Positions 43,338 through 54,724 of a stretch of DNA of 64,000 nt are shown here, one piece after another (within the stretch, counting starts at the first letter, position 1; every line of letters begins with the position of its first letter). The stretch comes from Nematopogon swammerdamellus (taxonomy: Eukaryota > Arthropoda > Insecta > Lepidoptera > Adelidae), in NCBI GenBank assembly GCA_946902875.1, contig OX336340.1:3865739-3929738 (forward strand), written 5' to 3'. The notes beneath the pieces were generated by a model, which saw nothing but the letters and a program-made list of their open reading frames with translations, was not told the DNA's origin and searched no databases. The position numbers and the translations under genes were made by a program.

Positions 43338-43631
43338 CACAGAGCATGAAATGCGCGCGCCCGCCCCTACTAGAGGCGCCGTGAGCGCGATTTCTCTACA
43401 ACGCCGTTGAAGCCTGTGGGCGTGGCCTATGACTTACATATGTGTGTTGTGCGTGTGCATTTGTTTTGTGCGTGTGCCTAACTTGCTCCTCTTTGTGTGT
43501 AGTGTCGATACTAGCACGCACACACACATACGAAGCGCTAGCAGCTCAGCGTACGGTTATTGGGTTTCAAATATCATCGCTTAGGGCGCCTCTAGTAGGG
43601 GGCGCGGGCGGTAGGTATTTGATGCTCTGTG
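43338..43631. mobile_element. hAT-type MITE (CACAGAGCAT family), copy 4
   Basis: 294 bp between perfect 8-bp duplications ggatatat at 43330-43337 and 43632-43639. Very similar to copies 1 and 2, suggesting recent spread. Confidence 0.92.
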
Positions 43632-43949
43632 GGATATATGCTCGCCTACGTTTGTACGTATAGAAACGCCCATATTGATTTGTGTGGACTATGTGAGTAG
43701 GACGTGCGGAGATGCCTTTGCGCATGCAATGTCATTTAGCGTTTTGTTAGCGCGTGCGTCGTCGCCCAGTCGAATACACAAACTAGCTACACAATTGCGG
43801 GCAAAGTTGTGGGTGCTTTCGAGAAGTTTTGGAAGCATATTTTGACCTACATTTTCAGAACCAAGTTTTCGATGTTACTTCTTATTCGTTTATGATTTCT
43901 GTGTACCAAATTTGTAGTTGTTCTTCCGAGTGGTTGAATTATCAAATAC

Positions 43950-44283
43950 ATACATACATATACATATCACACACGCTGAATCCCGACAATCGGGGTAAGC
44001 AGAGTAATCGGTGTTGTGCTGCAAGAACTCTTGTCCATTACAGCACAACACCGACCACCACGTTTCGCAAAGTATTCGAAAAAGATTAAATCGATCAAGC
44101 AGCAAGTATGGCACGAAGACCCACCTGCTGCATGACTCGGTGGAAGTACCGTGCCAAGGTGAGAGGTGGCGAGCCTGTCGCCCTTTAGCACGGCATCTTG
44201 TCCTTATCCCTTAGTCGCCTTTTACGACATGCATGGGGAGAGATGCAGTGAAGATATTCTTTTTAAGTACCGGCCCCACACGG
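43950..44283 (+). mobile_element. Family A element
   Basis: Full-length copy from 'tacatacata' to 'ccggccccacacgg', with both hairpins. The target duplication is not clear. 44284-45139 is AT-rich without a recognised gene. Confidence 0.75.
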
Positions 44284-45151
44284 TAAAATATTGAATGCAT
44301 ATTGTAACAATTTGACTTTCTTTATCATCATTTATGCGTAAACATATACACCGTGACAGTGAGGATTTTCGGATCTGGAGTGAATTGCGTTTTGACGATA
44401 ATTATGGTTACGTGTGACGTTCGCGAGTTTAGGTTTACGTTTGTGTGTTATGGTTCTGGTAACTGCCGATGATTCTGGAGTCGAGTAATTCTTCAAATAC
44501 GACGAAATAACTTCAATCAAATCAAGTGCTTTAAACCCCTGACGCAAAGGGAGGGGATAAGTTTTCCTTTCATATAAGTCTTATAGTTATATATAGCCTA
44601 ATAACTAAGAAGTACTGTTCAGTTATTCCGGAGTTTACCTCAAACACACATACAGACAGAGGTCACCTTTTATAAGAAGTAGAATAGAAGTAGAGAGTAG
44701 AGTCATACATTCACTACTCTACATACCGTCACTATATTCGTCACTATATCTTCGTACATACCTACATATTCAATACAGTTCACTTACTTTATTACCACAG
44801 AATACTTTATTTGTACTCTGACTGCTTGTACGTAAGAATGCTTCATAGGTAATCTAAGTAAACACTCGGTGTTCGTATAAGGATGTTTTATCGAGAAAGG
44901 GAACAACATTACTATTTACAGAGTTGCCTTTTTAGGTACGCGTAATTTATTTTGTAACATGAAATCGAGTCTGGTTTCGTTCGTTAGCATAATTTTAGCC
45001 GCTTTATTACAGGTTTGGACTACGATAACTATTTCGTTTAGCATAAACATGCTACTGCCTTAAGCGGTTTTTTTTCTTATTTGTTTCTAGTTTATTTGAT
45101 TTATCAATACGGAACCCTAACGGATCCATAGAGAGCGACGCTAGCAGGGAC

Positions 45152-45464
45152 ATACATACATACATATCACACACGCTGAATCCCGACAATCGGGGTAAGC
45201 AGAGTAATCGGTATAGTGCTGCAAGAACTCTGGTAAATTACAGCACAACACCGACCACCACGTTTCGCAAAGTATTCGAACAAGATTCAATCGATCAAGC
45301 AGCAAGTAAGGCACGAAGACCCACCTGCTGCATGACTAGGTGGAAGTACCGTGCCAAGGTGAGAGGTGGCGAGCCTGTCGCCCTTTAGCACGACATCTTG
45401 TCCTTATCCCTTAGTCGCCTTTTACGACATGCACGGGGAGAGATGCAGTGAGCCCCACACGGCG
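45152..45464 (+). mobile_element. Family A element with 12-bp target-site duplication
   Basis: gctagcagggac at 45140-45151 recurs exactly at 45465-45476. The copy has lost about 20 bp ('gatattctttttaagtacc') before the terminal 'ccccacacgg'. Best evidence in the window for the family's boundaries and LINE-type mobilisation. Confidence 0.88.
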
Positions 45465-45586
45465 GCTAGCAGGGACTCTTACGAGTATCAAATCGCTCAG
45501 TTGTCTATGCGTCCGTCCGTCCGTTTGTCCGTCTGTCACACACGTTGTGCGAGGTGATTACTCCGTAACGTAATTCTCTAAATAAA

Positions 45587-46395
45587 AAAACCGGCCAAGT
45601 GCGAGACGAACTCGCGCACCGAGGGCTCCGTATCGCCATGTCATGGTCAGTGCCACTCACGCCATCTATGGCGTGGCGTGTTTATGAAATGCTTCATATT
45701 AGTTAAAATTCATGATTAGGTAAAATGCTTCATACTCTTTTCGGTAGATGGCGCGCGCGCATTAACTTTTTAGTTTCTCCTGAAGGAAGCCCGTGAATTT
45801 TTTACTTTGTCTTATTTTTATTTATTATTTGTTTTTATATCGGCCATAATAACACATATTCTGTGAAAATTTCAACGGGCTACCTATTACGGTTCAAGAG
45901 ACACAGCCCTCGGACAGACGGACGGACAGACAGACGGCGTAGGCTTAGTAAGCGGCGGGTGGCCGAGTGGTTTGGGCATCGGCTTCTCATGCGAGAGGTC
46001 CGCGGTTCGAATCCCGTCGGCGTGTACCAATGAGTTTTTTCTGACGAAAAAATTTACGTGCATACCTACACCTGCTGCTTCACCGTTCGGAACCGGTGTA
46101 AAACTGTAGGTCCCTTCCCTTGCCCCTTACTAGGTGGTAGGCTCAATTTGTAGCCGACTGGGTTGGTACCACCGTACTGGATGTAAGATGGCCGCATAGC
46201 AACCTCGGTTGTGTTCTCCTCTAGTCCAGTATAGCCAGCAATCCAGGGAAGTCTCCGGTGTGGCACCTACCTTCTCGGAGGTGATATTGGCTGGTCGGAG
46301 CATGCGCTTTGGCCCCTCCAACTCAGCCACCCATACCGGCTTACATAAAAAAAAAAAAGTAATAGGTTCCCGTACGACGGATACGGACCCCTAAA
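45587..46395 (+). repeat. Family B repeat split by SINE-T
   Basis: Landmarks from 'aaccggccaagtgcgag' to 'ggcttagta' (45950). After the SINE, 'agtaataggttcccgtac' completes the element. Confidence 0.8.
45951..46358 (+). mobile_element. SINE-T inside Family B
   Basis: tRNA-like head with A box TGGCCGAGTGG and perfect B box GGTTCGAATCC, core 'gtaaaactgtaggtccctt' and 'ggttggtaccaccgtactg', poly(A) tail. A short duplication of host sequence (agta) flanks it. Confidence 0.88.
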
Positions 46396-46639
46396 AACGA
46401 AGCTAAAGCATTAAACGTGTTCGTGATTTTTGGTCAGTTTCGTTAGACGAGTTTACAACCTGCCAAATGAAATAAGGTATATCATTCGCAATAAACCTTG
46501 CGAAAACCGTACGCAATTAACACATTAGCAATGCGGCTATAAAACGTCGGAAGTGTGCGGAAGTGATCCAAAAATATGCGTAAAACTTCAAGAACATCAA
46601 CATTGGCAAATTGAAGGTGCAAACATTTGATTCTCTTTC

Positions 46640-46862
46640 TCGGTTCTGATTCCACGTAAAACTGTAGGTCCCTTCCCTTTTTAACCTACTTCCAAAAAAG
46701 GAGGAGGTTCTCAATTCGTCTGTATGTTTTTTTTTTATTTTTTTTTTTTTTTCATTTTTTTGTATGTTTTTACCTTACCACGTGGTAGGGTTTATCTCTA
46801 CCGGTTTGATACCACCGCACTGAATGAAAAGTCGGTCGAAACTGCTATGTAGGTAAATAGTT
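46640..46862 (+). mobile_element. SINE core split by a Family E fragment
   Basis: 'gattccacgtaaaactgtag' begins the SINE core. 46680-46770 is a Family E start ('aaaaaaggaggaggttctc') with a T-rich run. The core resumes at 46777 with 'cacgtggtagggttt' and 'gataccaccgcactgaatg'. Confidence 0.7.
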
Positions 46863-46892
46863 CGTTCCGTACGGGGTACGGAAGCCTATTAC

Positions 46893-47503
46893 TAAGCCGG
46901 CCAAGTGCGAGTCGAACTCGCGCACCGAGGTTTCCGCACCACAAAAAAAAAAACCCTTAATTTATTACTCTGTAATTTTTTTATTATTTTATCCATTTAT
47001 TTACACATTTTTTTAATATTAATTTTACATATTTACAAACTTTAAATCTAAAATTTATACAAAAACAAATGGAGTTTCCAACAACAACGGCGCGGCGGCG
47101 GCGGGGCGAACCCAGGCTAACGATGGTCGGGTCCCAAAGAGAGAAACCTCCGGACGATGCGTGCAGCATCGAGCAGGGCTGCCTTCTGGATCTGGCCCTT
47201 GACCCAACCACTCGGCGAGAGCCTCTTAAGGTGGTCGTCGAGCCTCTTCGCTATTAGCCCGTAACCTCGTGCTGCAAATCCAGACTTTAACATCTTCTCT
47301 GCTTCCTTACTGACGAGGGAAGGAAGCAGAGGAGATGTTGAAGTTATTATTATACATATATCCGCCAAAATTACACATATTCTGTGAACATTAATTCAAT
47401 CGGCTAGCTATTACGGTTCCATAGATACATCAGTAACACAGACAGACAGACAGACGGCGTATGCTTAGTAATAGGCTTCCGTAAGGGGTACGGAAACATA
47501 AAA
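46893..47503 (+). repeat. Family B repeat split by a LINE fragment
   Basis: The family start is at 46893-46955 and the family end at 47365-47503. The interruption at 46960-47360 is LINE sequence on the minus strand. Confidence 0.75.
47069..47335 (-). pseudogene. LINE ORF2 C-terminus, minus strand
   Basis: The frame reads GFAARGYGLIAKRLDDHL, then WVKGQIQKAALLDAARIVRRFLSL and a stop; the QKA.LL..ARIVRRFL motif is the C-terminal signature of a common lepidopteran LINE group. The 3'UTR continues to about 46960, and a second 3'UTR copy is at 57.34-57.48 kb. Truncated 5' at a hairpin (aacatcttctctgcttcc with its complement, 47289-47340), which may mark a snap-back reverse-transcription event. Confidence 0.7.
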
Positions 47504-47504
47504 A

Positions 47505-47834
47505 CCGGCCAAGTGCGTGTCGAACTCGCGCACCGAGGTTTCCGTATCGCCATGTCATGGCTAGCGCCACTCACGCCATCTAGATGGCTTGTTATGAAAT
47601 GCTTCATATTAGTTTATGATTAGTTAAAATGCTTCATAATCTATTCGGTAGATGGCGCGCGCGCATACACTTTTTGGTTTCTTCTATGGAAACTCCCGTG
47701 ATTTTTTTACTTTTTCTTATTTCTATCTATTATGGCCGATATAACAATATCGGCCATAATAACACATATTCTGTGAAAATTTCAACGGGCTACCTATTAC
47801 GGTTCAAGAGATACAGCCCTCGGACAGACGGACG

Positions 47835-47866
<32 letters not shown>

Positions 47867-48093
47867 GACGGACGCTTCTTGTACTTATCTATGGGGAATT
47901 TATGACCTTTTCTATATTTTATTATTTGTTGTTTTATCCGCCATAATAACACATATTCTGTGAAAATTTCAAAGGGGTACCTATTACGGTTCAAGAGATA
48001 CAGCCCTCGGACAGACGGACGGGCGGACGGACGGACAGACAGACAGCGGAGGCTTAGTAATAGGCTTCCGTACGGGATACGGAAACCTAAAAA
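47505..48093 (+). repeat. Family B repeat with internal partial duplication
   Basis: Second Family B copy placed directly behind the previous one. 'ctattacggttcaagagat' with its CAGA/CGGA run occurs twice (about 47797 and 47985), so the 3' part is duplicated. 48094-48509 is AT-rich with no gene. Confidence 0.75.
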
Positions 48094-48509
48094 GGAACGA
48101 AACGTGAAATTATCATGATCCGATATAGTTCGCTGGCAGCTTCCCCACTTAGAAGCACAATGGAATGAAGCCCGCTAAACTCAGTTATCCATTATCTCGC
48201 GAGCTCACATAAGAAAGGGATTTACTAGAAAATTGCAGGTTGAAAGCATTGTTCTTTGTGCAACGTGAAATAGAGCGAACACCTTGTAAAACTACATTAC
48301 GATAAGATGAAGAAAAGTAGATAATGTTGTCTGATATTATTATATATAACCCTATTATGGTCGTGTATCACTGCGCTGCGCTGGCGGCTTCTTGCATAAC
48401 GCTTAATGTATATAATATTTATAATAGTTTCAATTAATTTTATATTTTTAATGAATTTTACAGATTTTAATGTTTTCGAATTTGTCAATATTTTTTAGGT
48501 AATTGTGTA

Positions 48510-48790
48510 GACTAATCGGTGTTGTGCTGCAAGTCAGTAAGAGCACAACACCGATCACCACGTTTAGCAATATATTAGTACAAGATAACTATCAAGCAGC
48601 AACTAAGGCACGAAGACCCACCCGCTGCATGACTTAGTGGAAGAACCGTGCCAAGGTGAGAGCTGGCCAGCTTGACCCTCATATGCACAGCATCTTGTCA
48701 TTATCACTTAGTCGCCTCTTACAACATGCATTGGGAGGGATGCAGTGGGGCTATTGTTTTTAAGTACCGACCCTTCACGGTACTACCCCA
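48510..48790 (+). mobile_element. Family A element, old copy
   Basis: Shows the hairpin tcggtgttgtgctg/gcacaacaccga and the end 'aagtaccgacccttcacgg', but is clearly more diverged than other copies. 48791-49289 contains no recognised gene. Confidence 0.65.
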
Positions 48791-49954
48791 ATGGTTTCAA
48801 TGTATTTTATTTATATTTTTAATCAATTTTACAGATTTTAATGTTTAAAATTTCTCAATGTGTTGCCTGCCGTCGCCTCAAATTAAAATGATTTTTGGTG
48901 TTTTTAGTCAGTAATTTGTTGTGTTTGTGTATAAATTCGAAAGAATACAATATTTCTGAAGTGAATGTGTTATTAATAGAGGTTTTTATCCATTCGCGAG
49001 TGTGTGAAATCTTACATCAACTCAATATATTTGTGAAGTCGTTTGTGCAATGTTCAACTCACAATTTTGAATCAAAACAAAGGTCAGTGTACTGAAAGGT
49101 ATAGATAACTTTGTAGGAAATTTAGTAACGATTGTAACCATATCAAATTTGCTATAGGTGTTCATAAATTTTTTTACGGAAAACAATTGTTTTCGCTGAG
49201 TCGGAAATCGCGCGGCGTCCGACGCGTGAGGGGTTAAAAGACCGCATATCCGAGCTGGTTGGCCAAACAAATCTTAATTTCAAAAAGTAGACCCATGATG
49301 GTCCATAGCTCTAGCATCTTCCTCATACGGCGTTATAACAATGGACAAAGATTATAATAATTCATTCCAGAACTCCCATAGGTTTCTCCGTCGGCTCAAC
49401 ATCCGTATTGTACAATGTACGAGTACGGCGAAAGCTGAAAATCGTTACGATTGCATTGTTAGTTGATTTGTACAATAATGCCATTAGTGGATACGGCATA
49501 CGGCTGGCCCACAAGGAGGATGACATGTACCATTTGCTGATGGAGTGTGATCAGAACGAGGAGTTACGAAGTGAATTGCAGACGTCACTTAGGATGGACA
49601 GAATCAATTAGTTTTTAAGTATACATAATCAGTTGGTGAACCCAAGTGAGAGGAATTTAGTAATTGTGTTGAATTTCGTTGAGCGCTCTCTATCCATTAG
49701 GGAGGGACTGCTAGACCCTAAAGCTATGTCCACACTATGCCCTTTTCCTCCTCAACTTTCATCTTCATCTTTCAATATCACTTTCGTCTAACGCATTCAA
49801 CTGTTGCATGCATCAAAACGCATGCAACTAACTGTCCACACGTTGTGTGACGAGAGCATTCTACTTGCCGTGCTGCTTACTTAGTTATACGGCATAAAAA
49901 AATTAAAAAAACATTGTGAATTGTGGATGAGGGACTATTTGAAAACAAAATTAT

Positions 49955-50110
49955 GTGCTTATGCGTGAACTAAGAGAAAATAGAGATATTCTTTTCAAAA
50001 ACTTTACACGCATGCCCGAAAGGAACTTCGATCTACTTTTAAAATTAGTTAGACCGAAAATCACTAAGCAGTCAACCGATAGGCGAATTTTGAATGATAT
50101 TTGCACAGAA
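49955..50110 (+). pseudogene. Harbinger transposase N-terminal fragment
   Basis: Reads RENRDILFKNFTRMPERNF then DLLLKLVRPKITKQSTDRR. The pattern F-x-RM-x4-F-x2-LL-x-LV-x-P-x-ITKQ is the conserved N-terminal region of HARBI1-type transposases. The DDE catalytic core is missing, so the product could not catalyse transposition. The frame runs on beyond 50110 into unrelated sequence and the nested hAT. Confidence 0.75.
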
Positions 50111-50223
50111 ATCCACAGACCGCGGGAACGCGTGCGTCGCAGCGTGCGGTGCGCTATGCTTTTAATTAAAAAGAGGCATGCGCCAAGGGCATGCCTCACG
50201 TGCGCTGTTGACTGCGCTATGAC

Positions 50224-50716
50224 TAGGCTTGCCAACCCTCCCGGAACTCCGGGATTCTCCCGGATTCACGTGTATAATTTTGATAATATATTTTGATTCC
50301 GGCCCCCGGAACGATAGTAAGAACTCCCGGAAATAATGGCTTCATTCTCCTGGCGACATTATCCGCCTATACATTTAGCATACACATATTGAATAATTAT
50401 TATGAGACATTAAAACAGAACTGTTTTGATGTTAAAAACGTATGTTCAATACGGACTGGCAATTTAAATTTTATTGAAAAACAATAAACAATAATTTGTT
50501 TCCTCACATTTTGTATAAGTTGTATAATTTCTTCATAATAGCATAAAATTTATGAAAAATGAGCATTGTTAGAAAGAGAGGGAAATAGCCGCCGAGCATA
50601 AGGTCGGTTCGAGCCGCCAAAATATGTTGGATCTATCGTATCTATTATTTTTCCTTACTTTTTCAAGGCAAATTTCCAGTCTCCCGGATTACCGTCACAA
50701 AGAGTTGGCAACCCTA
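50224..50716. mobile_element. hAT element nested in the Harbinger
   Basis: Ends TAGGCTTGCCAAC and (complement) TAGGGTTGCCAAC. Perfect 8-bp duplication gctatgac at 50216-50223 and 50717-50724. 493 bp, with sub-terminal 'ctcccgga' repeats at both ends and no transposase. Confidence 0.92.
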
Positions 50717-51181
50717 GCTATGACGCACAGATCAGAGAAGCTATGACGCATGCCCTTGTTGAACGAAAAAAGGCACAGTGTGGACATAGCTTAAGGGATA
50801 GAGAAGATAAAGTACTATGGAGCTGATATTAACAAATTATTGTTAAAAACCCCTAAAAATGAATTTAAAAAAAGACGTACGCAGCGATTTGTCGGAGTGG
50901 AGTTTGCGAAGGAGTCGCCCTACATTGAGCTGTGATCCGAGGACGGTAAAATTATTAATAACGATTTGTTCGGGTAGGCAATATAATTAAACATAATTCA
51001 AGTATTAAAGCCAATAGGGTCATGTAATATGTATGATCATGCGCCTAATAGCGTAAATTATCGTACGAAATTACAAATCCATGCAGGTATACAATCTGGA
51101 ATATGAGAAACACAATTTCAGAAATGCAATTGGAATAATTCATCTAATAATTTAATTTCTAAGTATGGCACCTACCTTTAT

Positions 51182-51625
51182 CAGCCGCCGTAGCTCGGTA
51201 CTGCGGTGGTTCGACACCGCCGTTCTTGATCTTAAGCGCACCTGGGCGCGGTTAGAATTTGGATTGGTGACCGTTCGACGTGGTTCGCCGAAGGTCCTTT
51301 CCCTTCTTATCTAACAAGGCGGTAGGATTAAATCCGTCCAGATTGGTACCATCGCACTGAATGAAAAGTCTGTTGAAGCGGCTAGGTAAATAGTTCATGT
51401 TTTCCGTCCAGTTCAGTGTAACCGACACTTCCAAAGGGAAGCTCTGACATGGCATAGAATAGAATAGAATAGGAACTCTTTATTGCACACAAATTGAAGG
51501 AAGAACAGTACACGACAAGAAACAAGAAATACAGAAGTGCGCAAAGGCGGACTTATCACTACAAGTGATTTCTTCCAGTCAACCTTGGCATCTAGTTCAC
51601 CAAGCTGTTGCGAGCTGACATCACG
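51182..51625 (+). mobile_element. SINE-5S variant split by a LINE tail
   Basis: The head here is closer to 5S rRNA ('gatcttaagcgcacctgg' and 'ggcgcggttagaatttgg' then 'ggtgaccg') and less tRNA-like. Core and 3' region follow to 'tgacatggca' (51451), and the SINE resumes at 51587 with 'ttggcatctagttcacc'. The interrupting minus-strand LINE 3' end (51452-51586) begins with an AGAAT microsatellite and duplicates 'tggca'. Confidence 0.75.
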
Positions 51626-51703
51626 GTCATGCTCTACGTACCTATATCTTTTTTTTTCGAAAGCTTATAAAGCTTAGCGAAGTAATGTATGACATTTATG
51701 AAT

Positions 51704-52240
51704 AATTTATCTACTGAATAGATACTGCTCGCTAGTCCGCTGTCCAATCCGAACACGTGTCTGACACGTCCTTCCTCTAGAGTTCAAGAATGCATTCTCT
51801 ACATCCATTTGAGTATCAGTTGCGAAATATAATCCCGAATTCTTGTGTATAACGAGATCAAATCCGCTATTGTCGGCGCCACTCGCATATACCACGCCTA
51901 TTTCATCTTGTCAATCGACCTCACCGTCAGCCGTGTCGATTCTTTCGATATTATCTATTAGAAGGCCTGTCTGTTGGATTTTGAGGTGGTCTATGACAGT
52001 ATAATGATTGTCATTATGATCCACGGCAACAATGAGTCGTCGATTGGATAGTTTTGGCGCGAGTGGCATTGAGTACTCGCGATCACGAATCGCTCCACTT
52101 GATGGAAAGCTAAATGCATTGATGTCTGTTGTTCGCTTCTTTGTAATTTTTGTTCTATCTTTGATCTTGTTTGAGGTGGTTAGTGATATTGTGTTTATTT
52201 CACCAGAGTGTGTTGCATGTTCTGTGCAAATAATTTATCG
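51704..52240 (-). pseudogene. Degenerate open frame, unidentified protein
   Basis: One minus-strand frame reads for about 178 codons with a single internal stop (TGA, about 51916): segments include LSNRRLIVAVDHNDNHYTV and IGVVYASGADNSGFDLVIH, then LNSRGRTCQTRVRIGQ before the terminal stop near 51707. Composition (many Asp/Asn, Thr, Lys/Arg) looks protein-like. I do not recognise the family. It has no start methionine at the upper end, so it could be an exon, a retrocopy or a piece of a large mobile element. The opposite strand has a 76-codon frame over the upper part (52032-52262), which I consider less likely. Confidence 0.35.
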
Positions 52241-52284
52241 TCAGTTGGTCCACTTTTATTAAATTAGCAACGGTTTGTGATTTT

Positions 52285-52593
52285 TCAACAGTCATTTAGT
52301 CAGTCAGCGTGTAAGCGTCCACTGCTGCTGCTGGATATATACGCCTTTCCAATTTTCCTCCAGTCCTCCCGGCCTTCAGTGGTACGGGCTTTCCGCCGAC
52401 GTACTTGATGTCGTCGCCCCCACCTGGAGGGTGGTCTTCCCACACGACGTTTTCCTGTCCATGGCCGCCAGTGTAGGACACGGTTACTCCAAGAGTCGTC
52501 GTTTCTTCGTCTGGCGTGCCCAGCCAACTGCCACTGCAGCTTAGCCAGCCGGCGTGCAATATCGATTATTTTAGTGCGTTGGCGGATCAACAT
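52285..52593 (-). pseudogene. RTE LINE C-terminal fragment
   Basis: The minus strand reads RQRTKIIDIARRLAKLQWQ then AGHARRRNDDSWSNRV and, after a frameshift, GREDWRKIGKAYI, with a GACT-type tail at 52285-52300. Homologous to the fragments at 11.5 and 39.4 kb. 52594-52779 has no recognised feature. Confidence 0.8.
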
Positions 52594-52779
52594 GTTGTTG
52601 CAATGTCTGAAAACTTACCATGATGTATCACTGATTAATGTACATAATATGTAAGTCTACATTATATACAAAGTATATGTATAATGTATACAATATATGC
52701 GTATTAAAATATTGTTAAAGTATTAGTTGGTAGTTTTAAGTTTATCATATTGTTTTACTCCTTAATACATTGCCACAAA

Positions 52780-52905
52780 CTATTCTTGTTCGCCTGCATA
52801 TACTTCTCCCACATCCCAAAGGTTAGTTAGAATAGAATGCCTCACGGCATTAAGCTCACCTATTGAACCTAATTTGTATAAATTGGTGTTCAATAAAGAA
52901 TATAT
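52780..52905 (+). mobile_element. Truncated LINE 3' end ('gttcaataaagaata')
   Basis: Same terminus as at 24.83-24.98 kb. 52906-53499 shows no gene. Confidence 0.65.
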
Positions 52906-53499
52906 ACATACATGTATTTGAATTGTATGCAAAACTTTGCTAGACGTTGGATATCCGTGGTACGACTTCGTAATGAAGATTGCTTCCATATTTATAATAA
53001 TTCGCGGATGTGTTCAGAACCGCCTTCAAATTAGTCCTCATAAACTTGGCATTTGCATATTGCAATAATAAATTACCTATGCGCATGCGATTTCCTATGA
53101 TGTCATAAAAGTTATCCAAGTTATCCAATTAAAACTGGAAAGCAAAGCCCTAGCGGACGCTTTGGCAGTCGGATCATTAATCTTGCACCCTCAGGCGAGC
53201 CGTCGCTTCACCCTTCCGCGCCAACTGCAGGTTCTGGAGTGTTCTAAATGGAATTCGAAGGGTCTGCTTCCACTAGAGAGAGAGTTAAAGAAAACGCTGC
53301 GGTGGACAATGATGAAGCTTTACTGATTTGACATTTACAATTGAAATATTTAAGATTACATTTTCGGTTTGTTTGTTTATGAATTTGTATGAATGTATTT
53401 TTGGTATTAAAATTTTATTTTATTTATTTATTTACTAGCAGACCAGGCGAACTTCGTCCCGCCTCAGAATAATTAAATGTTGTGTTAACTTACATCAAC

Positions 53500-53680
53500 C
53501 AAAGGTTAACTGGAAGAAATCACTTAAAGTGATAAGTCCGCCTTTGCACGCTACTGTTCTCTTGTTTTTGTGTGAATTATTGTTAGCTTCTATTCTTCCT
53601 CTGTATATCTTCTGTCTTGTGTATCTCTGTGTTTTTGTGTGCAATAAAGCATTTATATTCTATTCTATTCTTATTAGCTG
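53500..53680 (+). mobile_element. Truncated LINE 3' end with TATTC tail
   Basis: 'gataagtccgcctttgc' and 'gtgtgcaataaagcattt', then a TTCTA microsatellite. Plus-strand relative of the copy inside the 51.2-kb SINE. Confidence 0.7.
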
Positions 53681-53894
53681 AATTAATTTAAGTTTTTTTT
53701 ATATAAAAGAAGTAGAATCATTCGTTATTCTTCGGATGAACTGTGTAAATGCGACCAAGACCACCAGTAGAACGCACATCCGGATAATCAGGAACCGCAT
53801 CTCCTTGCTTCCGACGTTGAAATTTCTTCGATAAAGCGTTCCAAGTGTAATAACGTGGCATCTCTGAGTGCATTGAAATCTTATCGAAATAGTA

Positions 53895-54115
53895 GTATAG
53901 TTACTAAGGGCGAGGCAAAAGGCCGAGCAGCGTTCAGGTAAACGATATCCTTCTCGATGATATTAATTAACTATTAAGAGCGAGGCTTTGGCCTCGCTCT
54001 TAATAGTCCTTAATAGGCCTTTGGGCCGAGCTTCATTCAGATAAACGATAAAGCTTCTCGAATCAAGTAAGTAAGTAAGGTTGAAGCCGAAGGCCGGGCT
54101 CCGATATCCTAACTA
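53895..54115 (+). repeat. Family H degenerate tandem repeat
   Basis: Repeats 'ggcgaggcaaaaggccgag' and 'ttcaggtaaacgatat', plus a small palindrome, agagcgaggc/gcctcgctct, near 53975-54000. 54116-54724 is AT-rich, without a gene. Confidence 0.5.
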
Positions 54116-54724
54116 ATTTATTAATAATTAGACATCGGTAAATAAGACAGGAGGGGCGGTTAGAAACAAGAAAAAATAAAAATATAGTTAATTATGTTAG
54201 TTCTCATGCATGATACACTTAGTGTATCATCCACCAGACATCTATAAACGGATTCTAGAACAACATAATATGCAAATAAAAATCCAACAACAGCTCCAGG
54301 GACTACACTCTCCGATATCCTCTTAAAGCTATGCATAATTTAAAAGCTCTCCTTTAGCCCCATATTTTGATCGGGCACTCGACCTGAGATGTGAGGGGCG
54401 AGGGTTGAGAGGGGCTATACGCTATTTATAACGAGGCCTCTCGATTGGATAATTGAACGATGCAAACAGCTTAATTGATTTTTAATAATAATTCCGGGAG
54501 CTTGAGTGCACTCCGTGCCGCGCCGTTAAACACGTGGGAACGTTTGAATTGAATTATAATATCTTGTTATCTCTTTGATATGTTCCACCGTAGTGCTGGT
54601 AGTGGTTAATGTTTTAATTGTCTTAAACTTTGCTTGAAGTATTTATATGTACCAGTTGATTAATTTAATTACTTTTCATTTTGCAACACTTTTAACAATA
54701 TTGTCTTAATTTAAATTTACATGT

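Larger units (their letters stand above)
49722..50791 (+). mobile_element. PIF/Harbinger element
   Basis: Ends AGCTATGTCCACACTATGCC and (complement) AGCTATGTCCACACTGTGCC. Flanked by TAA at 49719-49721 and 50792-50794, the duplication expected of this superfamily. It encodes only a transposase N-terminal piece (49955-50110) and is split by the hAT at 50224-50716. Its left 200 bp are non-coding. Confidence 0.88.
49290..50940 (+). pseudogene. LINE C-terminus split by a Harbinger element
   Basis: 49480-49720 encodes AHKEDDMYHLLMECDQNEEL and ...VERSLSIREGLLDP, the zinc-knuckle-like C-terminal region of a LINE polymerase. The frame is interrupted at 49721 and host-element sequence resumes at 50795 ('gggatagagaagataaag'), running to a probable stop near 50935. 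Without the insertion the C-terminal frame could be continuous. Two nested transposons lie within. Confidence 0.65.

Noticed and set aside
45951..46025. tRNA gene (A box TGGCCGAGTGG, B box GGTTCGAATCC)
   Set aside because: Followed directly by SINE core, SINE 3' region and poly(A), with sister copies at 41.6 and 56.5 kb. It is a SINE promoter, not a functional tRNA.
51210..51290. 5S rRNA gene
   Set aside because: Only the 3' half resembles 5S rRNA, and it is followed by the SINE core. The 5' half and a terminator of a real gene are absent.
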